From contig JANQJN010000141.1 of NCBI GenBank assembly GCA_028281625.1, positions 1-48,289 on the forward strand: a stretch of 48,289 nucleotides of DNA, in the 5' to 3' direction. Each line of letters begins with the position of its first letter. Position 1 is the stretch's first letter. The notes beneath the pieces were generated by a model. The model saw only the letters and a program-made list of their open reading frames with translations, had not been told where the DNA came from and did no database searches. The translations under genes were made by a program, and so were the position numbers. Below are positions 35,631 through 43,566 of the stretch, piece by piece. The DNA is from Emcibacteraceae bacterium. GTDB taxonomy: Bacteria > Pseudomonadota > Alphaproteobacteria > Sphingomonadales > Emcibacteraceae.

Positions 35631-35662
35631 AGCCCCCATATTGAAAACATGGGGGCTTTTTT
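35631..35662 (+). terminator. Intrinsic terminator after NHL gene 1
   Basis: AGCCCCCAT pairs with ATGGGGGCT across a 9-nt loop and a T6 tract follows; the A-rich 5' side could also allow weak termination in the other direction. It ends 15 nt before the bicupin start. Confidence 0.9.
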
Positions 35663-35676
35663 AGTGAAGGTAAGAC

Positions 35677-36345
35677 ATGCGACTAAACACAGATTTTAAT
35701 GAAACAGTTGTGATAAGACCCGAAGATTATAGTTGGGTGCCTTCGCCAATGCCCGGTGTGGAACGTATGATGCTGGACCGTATGGGTGAAGAAAGCGGCC
35801 ATGCGACAACAATTGTTCGTTTTGCACCTAACAGTGAGTTTTCACCGCATAGCCATCCCGGCGGCGAAGAATTTCTGGTGCTTGAAGGGGTGTTTTCAGA
35901 TGAACACGAAGATTATGGCGTAGGCACTTACGTGCGTAATCCCATCGGCACTGCCCATACGCCAAGGATTGGAGAGGAAGGGGCTACTATTTTCGTTAAG
36001 CTCTGTCAGTTTGATGAAAATGATCAGAAGCATTTTCATATTAAGACCAGAGAACAGCAGTGGCTTCCCGGTTTGGTGAAGGGTTTAAGCGTAATGCCAC
36101 TTCACGAGTTTGAAGGTGAGAATGTCGCACTAGTTAAGTGGGCGCCAGGAACCGTTTTTAATCCACATAAGCATTGGGGCGGCGAAGAAATATTGGTCCT
36201 GGAAGGCACATTTTATGATGAGCACGGCGAATATCCGAAAGGGACCTGGATCAGAAGCCCTCACCTTAGTCAGCATCATCCCTATACCAAGGAAGATGGG
36301 GCACTGATTTATGTGAAAACCGGACATCTACCGGTGGAAGAATAA
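35677..36345 (+). CDS. ChrR-like bicupin protein
   Basis: The 222-aa protein is made of two tandem cupin domains of the ChrR type. Each has a metal-binding histidine set: PHSHPGGEEFLVLEGVFSDEH near 62 and PHKHWGGEEILVLEGTFYDEH near 165. It lacks the N-terminal zinc anti-sigma domain of true ChrR, so it is not by itself a typical anti-sigma factor. It may be a metal-dependent enzyme or a sensor of oxidants or acyl compounds. It lies downstream of the NHL 1 terminator and 90 nt before the DGPF gene with its own promoter. Confidence 0.9.
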   Translation: MRLNTDFNETVVIRPEDYSWVPSPMPGVERMMLDRMGEESGHATTIVRFAPNSEFSPHSHPGGEEFLVLEGVFSDEHEDYGVGTYVRNPIGTAHTPRIGEEGATIFVKLCQFDENDQKHFHIKTREQQWLPGLVKGLSVMPLHEFEGENVALVKWAPGTVFNPHKHWGGEEILVLEGTFYDEHGEYPKGTWIRSPHLSQHHPYTKEDGALIYVKTGHLPVEE

Positions 36346-36361
36346 AAAAATTCACAGCACC

Positions 36362-36387
36362 TGTCGATTTTCATAACTCCCATTCGT
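36362..36387 (+). promoter_or_regulatory. ECF42-type promoter of DGPF/sigma operon
   Basis: TGTCGA (36362-36367) and CGT (36385-36387, followed by TT) are separated by 17 nt. This fits what I recall of ECF42 targets (TGTCGA at -35 and CG[AT]-type at -10). It lies before the DGPF gene and the sigma factor gene, implying autoregulation. Confidence 0.65.
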
Positions 36388-36435
36388 TTAAGAGTATAAT
36401 CTGAAGCATCAGATTATTTTCTACTATAAAAACAA

Positions 36436-36801
36436 ATGGAGAATATCATGAAATATATCGCACTTATTTATTCCAATGAAGCCACAGACCCGAAGCCGGG
36501 ATCAGAAGAGTTTGGTCAATTGATTAGCGAATATCAGGCCGCGACACAAACCTTTGTTGAGGATGGTGTCATGGTCGCTGGTGATCCCCTGGAGTCGGTC
36601 TCAAATGCTACCACCCTAAGATCACGCAATGGAAATCTGGATGTAACAGATGGTCCATTTGCCGAAACCAAGGAGCAGCTTGGGGGGTATTACATTTTTG
36701 AATGTGACAATCTGGACGATGCGATGAAATATGCGGCCATGATTCCGACTGTAAATTATGGATCTATCGAGGTTAGACCCATTATGACAATCGAAGCCTG
36801 A
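36436..36801 (+). CDS. DGPF/YCII-domain protein
   Basis: The 121-aa protein has the YCII-related fold with the diagnostic motif DGPFAETKEQLGGYY near residue 72. DGPF proteins are regular neighbours and targets of ECF42 sigma factors; their biochemical role is unknown, although they were once annotated as PhnB-like. It is followed 9 nt later by the sigma factor and preceded by an ECF42-like promoter. Confidence 0.94.
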   Translation: MENIMKYIALIYSNEATDPKPGSEEFGQLISEYQAATQTFVEDGVMVAGDPLESVSNATTLRSRNGNLDVTDGPFAETKEQLGGYYIFECDNLDDAMKYAAMIPTVNYGSIEVRPIMTIEA

Positions 36802-36810
36802 TCACGCCAA

Positions 36811-38073
36811 ATGGTATCCTCATCCCCTCCACCGATTAATTTTGAAACCGGTATTCATGCTTTAATTCGAGAGGAGTGGGGATACCTGGTTTCCACACTT
36901 TATAAGTCGATCGGAGATTTTGATCTGGTTGAAGACTCGCTTCAGGATGCCGTTGAAGTGGCTCTTGGCAAATGGAAACAAGCGGGCCTACCCAAGTCCC
37001 CCAAAGCCTGGCTACTGACTACCGCAAAGAGAAAAGCCATCGACCGTATCAGACGAGATAATAATTTTAGAACAAAGCAGTCCGAGTTTGCGCTACTGCA
37101 AGATCAGGATGATGATTTGAAGGAAGAAGAGTTTGATGTGCCTGATGAAAGACTACGGCTTATGTTTACCTGCTGCCACCCGGCGCTGGACGATAGGATA
37201 AGTGTAGCGCTTACTTTGCGCTTATTGGGCGGTCTTTCAACGAAAGAGATAGCGCGCGCTTTTTTGGTAAGCGTGGATACGATGGCCCAAAGGGTGGTGC
37301 GTGGAAAACGCAAGATAAAACAGGCGGCAATCCCTTATATCATCCCGGAAAAAAGTACATTTCCAGAGAGATTATCTGCGGTTCTTAGTGTGCTTTATTT
37401 GATATTTAACGAAGGATACTCGGCGTCATCTGGCGAGAAACATGTGCGTGGGGAGCTTTGTAATGAAGCGATCAGGCTCACTCGAATATTAGAACATCTC
37501 TGTCCGCAGGAGCCAGAGGTGTCTGCATTGCTTGCATTAATGCTTTTGCATGACTCGAGAAAGGCTGCTCGCTTTAACAATGGAGGCGGATTTGTTCCTA
37601 TGGAAGAACAGGACCGTAAACTCTGGGACCGTAAACTTATTGATGAAGGAAGCAAGCTTATTGAAACATCTCTTGCACAACGAAAATTGGGACCCTATCA
37701 GCTACAGGCGGCGATAAGTGCGGTACATGCAAACGCAAGGTCATACGAAGGAACCGACTGGCAGGAAATTGTCTTGCTTTACGACGAACTGTATAACCTC
37801 ACTAAAAACCCGGTTGTCGACCTGAATAGGATTGTCGCGCGCTCCAATATTTCGAGTGTTGAAGAGGAGATTGACGCGCTTAACGCCCTTGAAGAACAAT
37901 TAAAAGACTATCAACCTTTTTACGCTGCCAAAGCCGATTTTTTGGTGAAGCTTTCAAAGATTATCGAAGCAAAGGAGTGCTTTCAAAAGGCGATTGATCT
38001 TAGTGGAAATGATAATGAGCGAGATTTTTTAGCTGAGAAAGTTGCCGGTATAAATTCTTTACAAAACGATTGA
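36811..38073 (+). CDS. ECF sigma factor, ECF42 type with C-terminal TPR-like extension
   Basis: The 420-aa protein has sigma region 2 (about 17-90, FDLVEDSLQDAVEVAL and PKAWLLTTAKRKAIDRIRR), region 4 (about 118-175, LGGLSTKEIARAFLVSVDTMAQRVVRGKRKI), and a long C-terminal helical part (LIFNEGYSASSGE, LLALMLLHDSRKAARF, YQLQAAISAVHA). This extension is characteristic of ECF42 and replaces a classical anti-sigma factor as the control element. Its likely targets are its own operon and possibly other window genes. The 3' end overlaps the conserved element that serves NHL gene 2. Confidence 0.94.
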   Translation: MVSSSPPPINFETGIHALIREEWGYLVSTLYKSIGDFDLVEDSLQDAVEVALGKWKQAGLPKSPKAWLLTTAKRKAIDRIRRDNNFRTKQSEFALLQDQDDDLKEEEFDVPDERLRLMFTCCHPALDDRISVALTLRLLGGLSTKEIARAFLVSVDTMAQRVVRGKRKIKQAAIPYIIPEKSTFPERLSAVLSVLYLIFNEGYSASSGEKHVRGELCNEAIRLTRILEHLCPQEPEVSALLALMLLHDSRKAARFNNGGGFVPMEEQDRKLWDRKLIDEGSKLIETSLAQRKLGPYQLQAAISAVHANARSYEGTDWQEIVLLYDELYNLTKNPVVDLNRIVARSNISSVEEEIDALNALEEQLKDYQPFYAAKADFLVKLSKIIEAKECFQKAIDLSGNDNERDFLAEKVAGINSLQND

Positions 38074-38096
38074 ATTATTGTCCAATGGCCGGCGTT
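38058..38096 (+). promoter_or_regulatory. Conserved bipartite upstream element, NHL gene 2
   Basis: TTTACAAA-N7-AATTATTGTCCAATG followed 3 nt later by GGCGTT, the same as upstream of NHL gene 1, with an identical 7-nt spacer of different sequence. Its first half lies within the last codons of the sigma factor gene. The ATG lies 50 nt downstream of the AATG. Confidence 0.6.
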
Positions 38097-38137
38097 TTAT
38101 AACAAATTACACAAAATTAAATTGGAGGACATGATTT

Positions 38138-39193
38138 ATGAATAAATCAAGAAAAATGTGCAAAATGCTGCTTGCGGCTACGGCTCTTACCGCTGCATTT
38201 ACAGCAACATCGCAAGCGCAAGTGATGAATCCCTATGAGCCGATTCAAGGCGAATGGATTGAGCTGCCTAATGGACGTCAATGGGGCGCGACCAGTACCG
38301 TGTATTATGCCGGCGATGATAAGATTTGGGTGGCGGAACGTTGCGGCGGCAATGGTAATTGCCTGGATACGCCGGATATTGATCCCATTATGTTGGTGGA
38401 TCAGGACGGTACGATTTTGAAAAGTTTTGGTAAAAATATGATCGTCTGGCCCCACGGAATGCATGTGGACCCGGATGGAAATCTTTGGCTCGCCGACGCG
38501 CGCGGTGATGCGGAGCGCGGCAAAGGACACCAGGTTCACAAATTTAGCCCTGATGGCGAGCTTCTTATGTCACTTGGAACGGCTGGTGTTGCAGGTCAGG
38601 ACCAATATATATTTGATCAACCCTGTGATGTTGCGGTAGCGGCAAACGGTGATATTTTTGTCGCCGATGGTCATGGGTCTGGTGGTAACAATCGCATCGT
38701 CAAATATAACAGCAAAGGCGAATATCTGATGGAATGGGGGACAACTGGGTCCGAGCGCGGTGAATTCCGCGAGCCACACGCCATTGCGATTAATTCAGAA
38801 GGTAAAATCTTTGTAGGTGACCGTTATAATAACCGTGTGCAAATCTTTGATCAGGATGGTAACCACCTTGATTACTGGACACAATACGGTCGTCCAAGCG
38901 GCATTTACATTGATAAAAATGACACCATGTATGTGGCTGACAGTGAATCAAACACGGGCTTCCAACGTAATCCTGGCTGGGAACGCGGCATTCGTATTGG
39001 CAGTTCACTTACTGGCTGGGTAACCGCCTTTATTCCGGATCCAAACAATGGGATGGAGCCACGCTATACAAGTGTCGCAGAGGGCGTGACAGCTGATGAA
39101 GACGGTAATGTCTACGGGGCAGAAGTGCTGCAGCGCCGTATGCGCAAATATACCCCTAAAGGATATTTCGCACGCCCGCCACAGCGTAACTAA
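38138..39193 (+). CDS. Secreted NHL-repeat six-bladed beta-propeller (A-type copy 2)
   Basis: The 351-aa protein has a signal peptide ending in SQA (about residue 27). Over its mature length it is very close to the protein at 34562, sharing long segments such as IWVAERC, GKGHQVHKFSP and SNTGFQRNPGWERGIRIGSS. The NHL repeats are again PHGMHVDPDGNLWLADARG, PCDVAVAANGDIFVADG and PSGIYIDKNDTMYVADSES. It is a recent duplicate that retained its promoter element. GGAGG precedes the ATG by a normal distance. It ends at a bidirectional terminator shared with the convergent HupE-like gene. Confidence 0.92.
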   Translation: MNKSRKMCKMLLAATALTAAFTATSQAQVMNPYEPIQGEWIELPNGRQWGATSTVYYAGDDKIWVAERCGGNGNCLDTPDIDPIMLVDQDGTILKSFGKNMIVWPHGMHVDPDGNLWLADARGDAERGKGHQVHKFSPDGELLMSLGTAGVAGQDQYIFDQPCDVAVAANGDIFVADGHGSGGNNRIVKYNSKGEYLMEWGTTGSERGEFREPHAIAINSEGKIFVGDRYNNRVQIFDQDGNHLDYWTQYGRPSGIYIDKNDTMYVADSESNTGFQRNPGWERGIRIGSSLTGWVTAFIPDPNNGMEPRYTSVAEGVTADEDGNVYGAEVLQRRMRKYTPKGYFARPPQRN

Positions 39194-39203
39194 AGAAAAA
39201 AAG

Positions 39204-39233
39204 AAAAAGCCCGGGCAACATCCCGGGCTTTTT
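39204..39233. terminator. Bidirectional intrinsic terminator
   Basis: AAAAAGCCCGGG pairs with CCCGGGCTTTTT across a 6-nt loop. The A/T flanks serve both the plus-strand NHL gene 2 and the minus-strand HupE-like gene. Confidence 0.93.
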
Positions 39234-39238
39234 ATTAC

Positions 39239-40585
39239 CTATTCTTTAGCTGCTGTGCGCTTATCAATATATTTGGATAGCTCATACATGCCCCAGGAGG
39301 CAAAGGCGACAACGATCGCGAGCATCCCCCAACGCATGAGCTCCGAGAAGAAAGCAGCATTTAGTGCCGGCCATTCGAAGTAATATTCATTCAACCTCGC
39401 GTTACGCTCCGTCATCCAGTGCCAGCCGCTGTGAGCTACCAGCGCAGACATCAGAATCATACCCGGTTTTTCATCAACTACATACTTAAAGAGCAAGTTC
39501 AATACAGGGAGCACCAGTATCAGGAAAAACAGCTGCCCTAATTCCACACCAAGGTTAAAGGAAAGCAGCGATGTAAAGAGATGTGCACCTGCAAACTGCA
39601 TGTTTTCTGTAAGCAGGAATGAAAAACCAAAACCATGGATAAGACCGAAACCAAAGGCGACGATCCATCTTTTTTCAAGTTTGACACCAACAATATTTTC
39701 AAACGCCATATAGACGATGGAAAGCGCGATCAGAGTTTCAATCAGTGGCGGGAACCATAGCGCCTGAGGCGCAATGCCAAAGGCGGTGGAAATTAAGGTG
39801 ATCGAGTGTGCCACTGTAAAAGATGTTACAACAGGGATCAGTTTTCTAAAACTACGCATGGGAATCACCAGGCACAGAAGGAATAGAATATGGTCCGTCC
39901 CTTCAAGAATGTGGATAAAACCAAGCTCGCTAAAGAGATAAAGCGCGTGGAAAAGGCTTGGATCCAGCTCCACCACACCCGGGTTTCCAGTGTAGTTAAA
40001 GACCCGCTCTCCCGAACCCGCCGGTATAAAGCGAAGCACCGTGTTTGTGATGCTCGCCAGTTTGTTCAAAGTTGGTTGCAATGAAAAGCGCGATTGGTCC
40101 GATTTAATAGGGAATTCATAAAGTACATCAAGCGCCACTTGCTTATAATAAATTCGCTGATCATTGGTCAGTGGCGGCCTGTTGATATTTTCGATTGCTG
40201 TATCCCAGCTTTGGATGGAACGGTCTTGCGGCGAAGTCGCACGGTAGGCGGTGACCATTTTGTCTTCAATCAGCGCGCCTTCTTCATAAACCTGAAGTTC
40301 TTCAGTAAGATAAACATGAATGGCGGCGAGCAGATCCGGGTCGGCATTCTCAAAATCGAGATAGCCCGGGCCAAAGGTCGGGTAGACAATTTCGCTCATG
40401 CTTTCAAGGGGTACGCGAAGCAATAATTTAAGGGTATCGCCCTCAGGCTTTGCATACATATGTACAGTAACTGATGCCGGAATATCATGGGCTTTTGCCA
40501 CCTTTATGCCAGCCGGTAATAGTATCAGCAGCGCAAGCAACAATCTTAAGATGCCAATGGTTTGAATTGATGTAAACTTAGTCAT
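39239..40585 (-). CDS. HupE/UreJ-family membrane protein with N-terminal periplasmic domain
   Basis: The 448-aa protein has an N-terminal signal or anchor (about 10-30), a roughly 190-aa extracytoplasmic region, then a C-terminal membrane domain of the HupE/UreJ_2 type. The latter shows HILEGTDHILFLLCLVIP near 226, FTVAHSITL, ETLIALSIVYMAFENI and FGLIHGFGFSFLL. The family is linked to nickel or other metal uptake. Conserved His and Asp in the membrane motifs could bind a metal or a proton. In this setting it may supply a metal to, or receive a product from, the PQQ/NHL periplasmic enzymes. It is divergent from NHL gene 3. Confidence 0.9.
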   Translation of the reverse strand: MTKFTSIQTIGILRLLLALLILLPAGIKVAKAHDIPASVTVHMYAKPEGDTLKLLLRVPLESMSEIVYPTFGPGYLDFENADPDLLAAIHVYLTEELQVYEEGALIEDKMVTAYRATSPQDRSIQSWDTAIENINRPPLTNDQRIYYKQVALDVLYEFPIKSDQSRFSLQPTLNKLASITNTVLRFIPAGSGERVFNYTGNPGVVELDPSLFHALYLFSELGFIHILEGTDHILFLLCLVIPMRSFRKLIPVVTSFTVAHSITLISTAFGIAPQALWFPPLIETLIALSIVYMAFENIVGVKLEKRWIVAFGFGLIHGFGFSFLLTENMQFAGAHLFTSLLSFNLGVELGQLFFLILVLPVLNLLFKYVVDEKPGMILMSALVAHSGWHWMTERNARLNEYYFEWPALNAAFFSELMRWGMLAIVVAFASWGMYELSKYIDKRTAAKE

Positions 40586-40639
40586 GATTTCCCAATTTCC
40601 CCTAATATTCAGTTCCTACTTTTTGTTGCGCTATTTCAT

Positions 40640-40681
40640 AAAAAAACCCGGGCAAAGAGTCAATTTTTATTAATTTGCCCG
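40640..40681 (-). terminator. Terminator-like hairpin in the hupE-type leader
   Basis: On the minus strand CGGGCAAA pairs with TTTGCCCG over a 17-nt loop, followed by GG and seven Ts. It lies 55 nt upstream of the start of the HupE-like gene, in the transcribed direction, so it may attenuate that gene. The long loop and the GG before the Ts make it imperfect. Confidence 0.45.
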
Positions 40682-40703
40682 CAGATTCAATGCTTGAACG
40701 CGT

Positions 40704-40724
40704 AAATGATATGTTGTATCATTT
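40704..40724. promoter_or_regulatory. Dyad operator upstream of NHL gene 3
   Basis: AAATGATA-TGTTG-TATCATTT has perfect 8-bp arms. Its right half TATCAT stands 17 nt before TTCAGC, the same spacing as in front of NHL gene 4 (TATCAT at 42184). A possible -10 CATAAT lies at 40733-40738. Confidence 0.5.
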
Positions 40725-40739
40725 TTCCACAGCATAATG

Positions 40740-40779
40740 TTCAGCTCGGGAGATTGAAAGAACGAAATGCTGAGCTGAA
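40740..40779 (+). promoter_or_regulatory. Conserved inverted repeat, NHL gene 3 leader
   Basis: TTCAGCTC (40740-40747) pairs with GAGCTGAA (40772-40779). The TTCAGC-N28-GCTGAA spacing is identical to that in front of NHL gene 4. It ends 26 nt before the ATG and could be an operator pair or a leader-RNA stem. Confidence 0.55.
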
Positions 40780-40805
40780 TAAAAAACAAAATATGGAAAA
40801 AAATC

Positions 40806-42017
40806 ATGAAAATAAAAAGTAAGGTTTTGATGGGAGTGGCGCTTACGGTTTCTCTTGTTGGCTTGGGCCTTGGACAACAGTTTGTCGGCACAAGCAACGA
40901 AGCAACAGCGCAGGCACCACAGGCTCCTTCATTCGAAGTTGACCCGTTTTGGCCACAACCACTACCGAACGGCTGGATCCTCGGAAACGTGATCGGCGTG
41001 GAGATTGATGAACGTGACCATGTATTCATCGTGCACCGTGCGTCTGGCGATGGCATCTTCCAGGGCTTCTCTGAACTTGGTCTTCAGCAAGGCACTTCTC
41101 TTTGCTGTACACCGGCACCGCCCATTGTAGAATTTGATCCCGATGGCAATCTGGTTAATGCCTGGGGCGGCCCAGTGGAAGGCGCACCTTATACATGGCC
41201 CGAATCAAATCACGGCATCGAAATAGACCATAATGGTAACATCTGGATTGGCGGTAACGGTCGCGGCGACAGCCACATTCTGAAGTTTACGCGTGATGGT
41301 CAGTTCATCGAACAACTTGGTACGCCAGGCATCGCTGAGCCTGATAGCAATGATACAACTCGCTTCTCTCGCGTGGCAGAAGTCAGCGTGGTTGCAGAGA
41401 CAAACGAGGCATTTGTAGCTGACGGTTACGGAAACCGCCGTATTGCAGTGCTTGATGCCAACACAGGCGAATTTAAGCGTTATTGGGGTGCGTACGGTAA
41501 TGTGCCGGAAGATCCCACTGAAAGATACCGTCATGATCCAACGACGCCGCCACACCCACAGTTTACAGGGCCGGTTCACTGCTCTCAGCCATCAAACGAC
41601 GGCAAGCTTTATGTCTGCGACAGATCAAGTGACCGTATCCAGGTCTTCGAGCAAGACGGAACTTTCCTGTTTGAAAAGCTGATTATGCCAGAAACCATGT
41701 CTCAAGGTTCAACCTGGGACATCAGTTTCTCAACCGATGAAGCGCAGAAGTATATATACCTTGCGGATGGTCAAAACCAGCGTGTTCACATTCTGAACCG
41801 TGAAGACCTTGAGCCGATTACCATGTTTGGTAGCGGTGGCCGTCAACCAGGTACATGGTATGCGCCGCACAGCATCGCAACTGATTCAAAAGGCAACGTC
41901 TATACCACTGAAACTTATGAAGGTAAGCGTATTCAGAAGTTTATCTACAAAGGTATCAAAGATGTTCCACAGTTTGATCAAGGCGTTCTATGGCCAGAAG
42001 GTGAGCTAAACAACTAG
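40806..42017 (+). CDS. Secreted NHL-repeat beta-propeller (B-type copy 1)
   Basis: The 403-aa protein has a signal peptide probably cleaved after ATA (about residue 36). The propeller blades appear as IGVEIDERDHVFIVHRASGDGI, NHGIEIDHNGNIWIGGNG, EVSVVAETNEAFVADGYGNRRIAVLD, KLYVCDRSSDRIQVFEQDG and PHSIATDSKGNVYTTETYEGKRIQKF. Vicinal cysteines (SLCCTPAPP) and further Cys could form disulfides. It is longer than the A-type propellers and clearly a separate subfamily. It has a close paralogue at 42276 and ends at a strong terminator. Confidence 0.92.
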   Translation: MKIKSKVLMGVALTVSLVGLGLGQQFVGTSNEATAQAPQAPSFEVDPFWPQPLPNGWILGNVIGVEIDERDHVFIVHRASGDGIFQGFSELGLQQGTSLCCTPAPPIVEFDPDGNLVNAWGGPVEGAPYTWPESNHGIEIDHNGNIWIGGNGRGDSHILKFTRDGQFIEQLGTPGIAEPDSNDTTRFSRVAEVSVVAETNEAFVADGYGNRRIAVLDANTGEFKRYWGAYGNVPEDPTERYRHDPTTPPHPQFTGPVHCSQPSNDGKLYVCDRSSDRIQVFEQDGTFLFEKLIMPETMSQGSTWDISFSTDEAQKYIYLADGQNQRVHILNREDLEPITMFGSGGRQPGTWYAPHSIATDSKGNVYTTETYEGKRIQKFIYKGIKDVPQFDQGVLWPEGELNN

Positions 42018-42046
42018 TTCGCGGCCAAAAAATCCGAATCGATTGA

Positions 42047-42077
42047 CCCCCGGAGGATCTTCTCCGGGGGTTTTTTT
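42047..42077 (+). terminator. Intrinsic terminator after NHL gene 3
   Basis: CCCCCGGAG pairs with CTCCGGGGG across a 6-nt loop and is followed by seven Ts. Confidence 0.93.
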
Positions 42078-42183
42078 ACCTCAAATTCGTGCGATTTGAT
42101 GGTCAAAAAGACCTTTTTGCGCCTGTGCGCGGAAAGAAATAGCAGTTATGCTTCAGTTACTTGCGCCCATGATTTATATGCGC

Positions 42184-42249
42184 TATCATGCGCGCTCGGC
42201 GAAGTGTTCAGCTTAATGATTTATTCGGGAGCATTACTTGGCTGAACAC
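42184..42249 (+). promoter_or_regulatory. Conserved inverted repeat, NHL gene 4 leader
   Basis: GTGTTCAGC (42204-42212) and GCTGAACAC (42241-42249) form perfect 9-bp arms. TATCAT at 42184 stands 17 nt before TTCAGC. Spacings TATCAT-N17-TTCAGC-N28-GCTGAA equal those of NHL gene 3 although the bases between differ. The ATG is 26 nt after the outer arm. Confidence 0.55.
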
Positions 42250-42275
42250 CTACGACTATAAACGGGGAGAAAAAT

Positions 42276-43490
42276 ATGAAAATTAGAAAGAAATTAGTGA
42301 CGGGCGCGACGCTAGCAGCAGCTTTTGTCGGTCTTGGCTTCGGCTTACAGGCATGCAGCCCTGGCGATGGTGGCGATGTGACAGCACAAGTCACGCAGGC
42401 ACCGTCGTTTGAAGTTGATCCGTTCTGGCCAAAACCACTACCAAACGAGTGGATCTTGGGTAATGTGATCGGTGTTGCGATCGACGAACGTGACCATGTG
42501 TTTATCGTTCACCGTGCCAGCGGTGATGGTATTTTCGGTCAAAACACAGAAATTGGATTAGCGAATGGCGTTTCCATTTGCTGTACGCCAGCACCACCTA
42601 TTATCGAATTTGCACCAGATGGAACGCTGGTAAATGCATGGGGCGGTCCAGTTGAAGGCGCACCATATGTATGGCCAGCGTCAAACCATGGTATTGAAGT
42701 GGATCATAACGGTAACGTCTGGATTGGCGGTAACGGCGGTGGTGACAGCCACATCCTGAAGTTTACCCGAGATGGTGAATTTTTAGCACAATATGGTACA
42801 CCAGGTGTCCGCGAGCCAAACAGCAACAGTACAGAGCATTTCGCACGTGTTGCTGAAATTGAAGTTGTGGCGGAAACCAACGAAGCGTTCATCGCTGATG
42901 GTTATGGTCATCGCCGTATTGCGGTTCTTGATGCGGATACAGGTGAGTTCAAGCGCTATTGGGGTGCTTATGGTAGCACGCCAGAAGATCCCACAGAAAG
43001 ATATCGTCATGATCCCACGACACCTCCACACCCACAATTTACCGGACCGGTTCACTGTGCTGAACCATCACGTGACGGTAAGCTCTATGTGTGTGATAGA
43101 ACCAGTGACCGTATCCAGGTCTTTGAGCAGGACGGTACGTTCCTGTTTGAGAAGTTGATCATGCCTGAAACACTGTCTCAGGGTTCAACATGGGATCTGG
43201 ACTTCTCGAACGATGCCGATCAGACTTATGTGTATCTTGCAGATGGTCAGAACCAACGTGTTCACATTCTACTTCGCGAAACTTTGGAGCCGATCACCAT
43301 GTTCGGTGGCGGTGGCCGCCAACCTGGTCTATGGTTTGCACCACACAGTCTTGCCACTGATTCTAAAGGTAACATTTACACCACAGAGACGTACGAAGGT
43401 AAGCGTATTCAGAAATTCGTAAACCAAAACGTTCTTAAAGATGTTACAGAGTTTGATCAGGGGGCTCTATGGCCTGCTGGTATGAAGTAA
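42276..43490 (+). CDS. Lipoprotein NHL-repeat beta-propeller (B-type copy 2)
   Basis: The 404-aa protein is a close duplicate of the protein at 40806 across the propeller, for example HVFIVHRASGDGIFG, SICCTPAPP, YKRYWGAYG-like FKRYWGAYG and KLYVCDRTSDRIQVFEQDG. Its N-terminus has a lipobox GLQAC followed by Ser (Cys about residue 27), predicting an outer-membrane lipoprotein instead of a free periplasmic one. The two copies may thus act at different places. GGGGAG precedes the ATG. It ends at a bidirectional terminator shared with the convergent PQQ dehydrogenase. Confidence 0.92.
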   Translation: MKIRKKLVTGATLAAAFVGLGFGLQACSPGDGGDVTAQVTQAPSFEVDPFWPKPLPNEWILGNVIGVAIDERDHVFIVHRASGDGIFGQNTEIGLANGVSICCTPAPPIIEFAPDGTLVNAWGGPVEGAPYVWPASNHGIEVDHNGNVWIGGNGGGDSHILKFTRDGEFLAQYGTPGVREPNSNSTEHFARVAEIEVVAETNEAFIADGYGHRRIAVLDADTGEFKRYWGAYGSTPEDPTERYRHDPTTPPHPQFTGPVHCAEPSRDGKLYVCDRTSDRIQVFEQDGTFLFEKLIMPETLSQGSTWDLDFSNDADQTYVYLADGQNQRVHILLRETLEPITMFGGGGRQPGLWFAPHSLATDSKGNIYTTETYEGKRIQKFVNQNVLKDVTEFDQGALWPAGMK

Positions 43491-43513
43491 GATATAAATC
43501 GATTTGAATAATT

Positions 43514-43546
43514 AAAACCCCCGGTGAAATCTTACCGGGGGTTTTT
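43514..43546. terminator. Bidirectional intrinsic terminator
   Basis: AAAACCCCCGGT pairs with ACCGGGGGTTTT over an 8-nt loop, with T-runs on both strands. It serves NHL gene 4 and the convergent PQQ dehydrogenase gene. Confidence 0.93.
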
Positions 43547-43566
43547 GTTTGAGGTTTTAATGGTTC

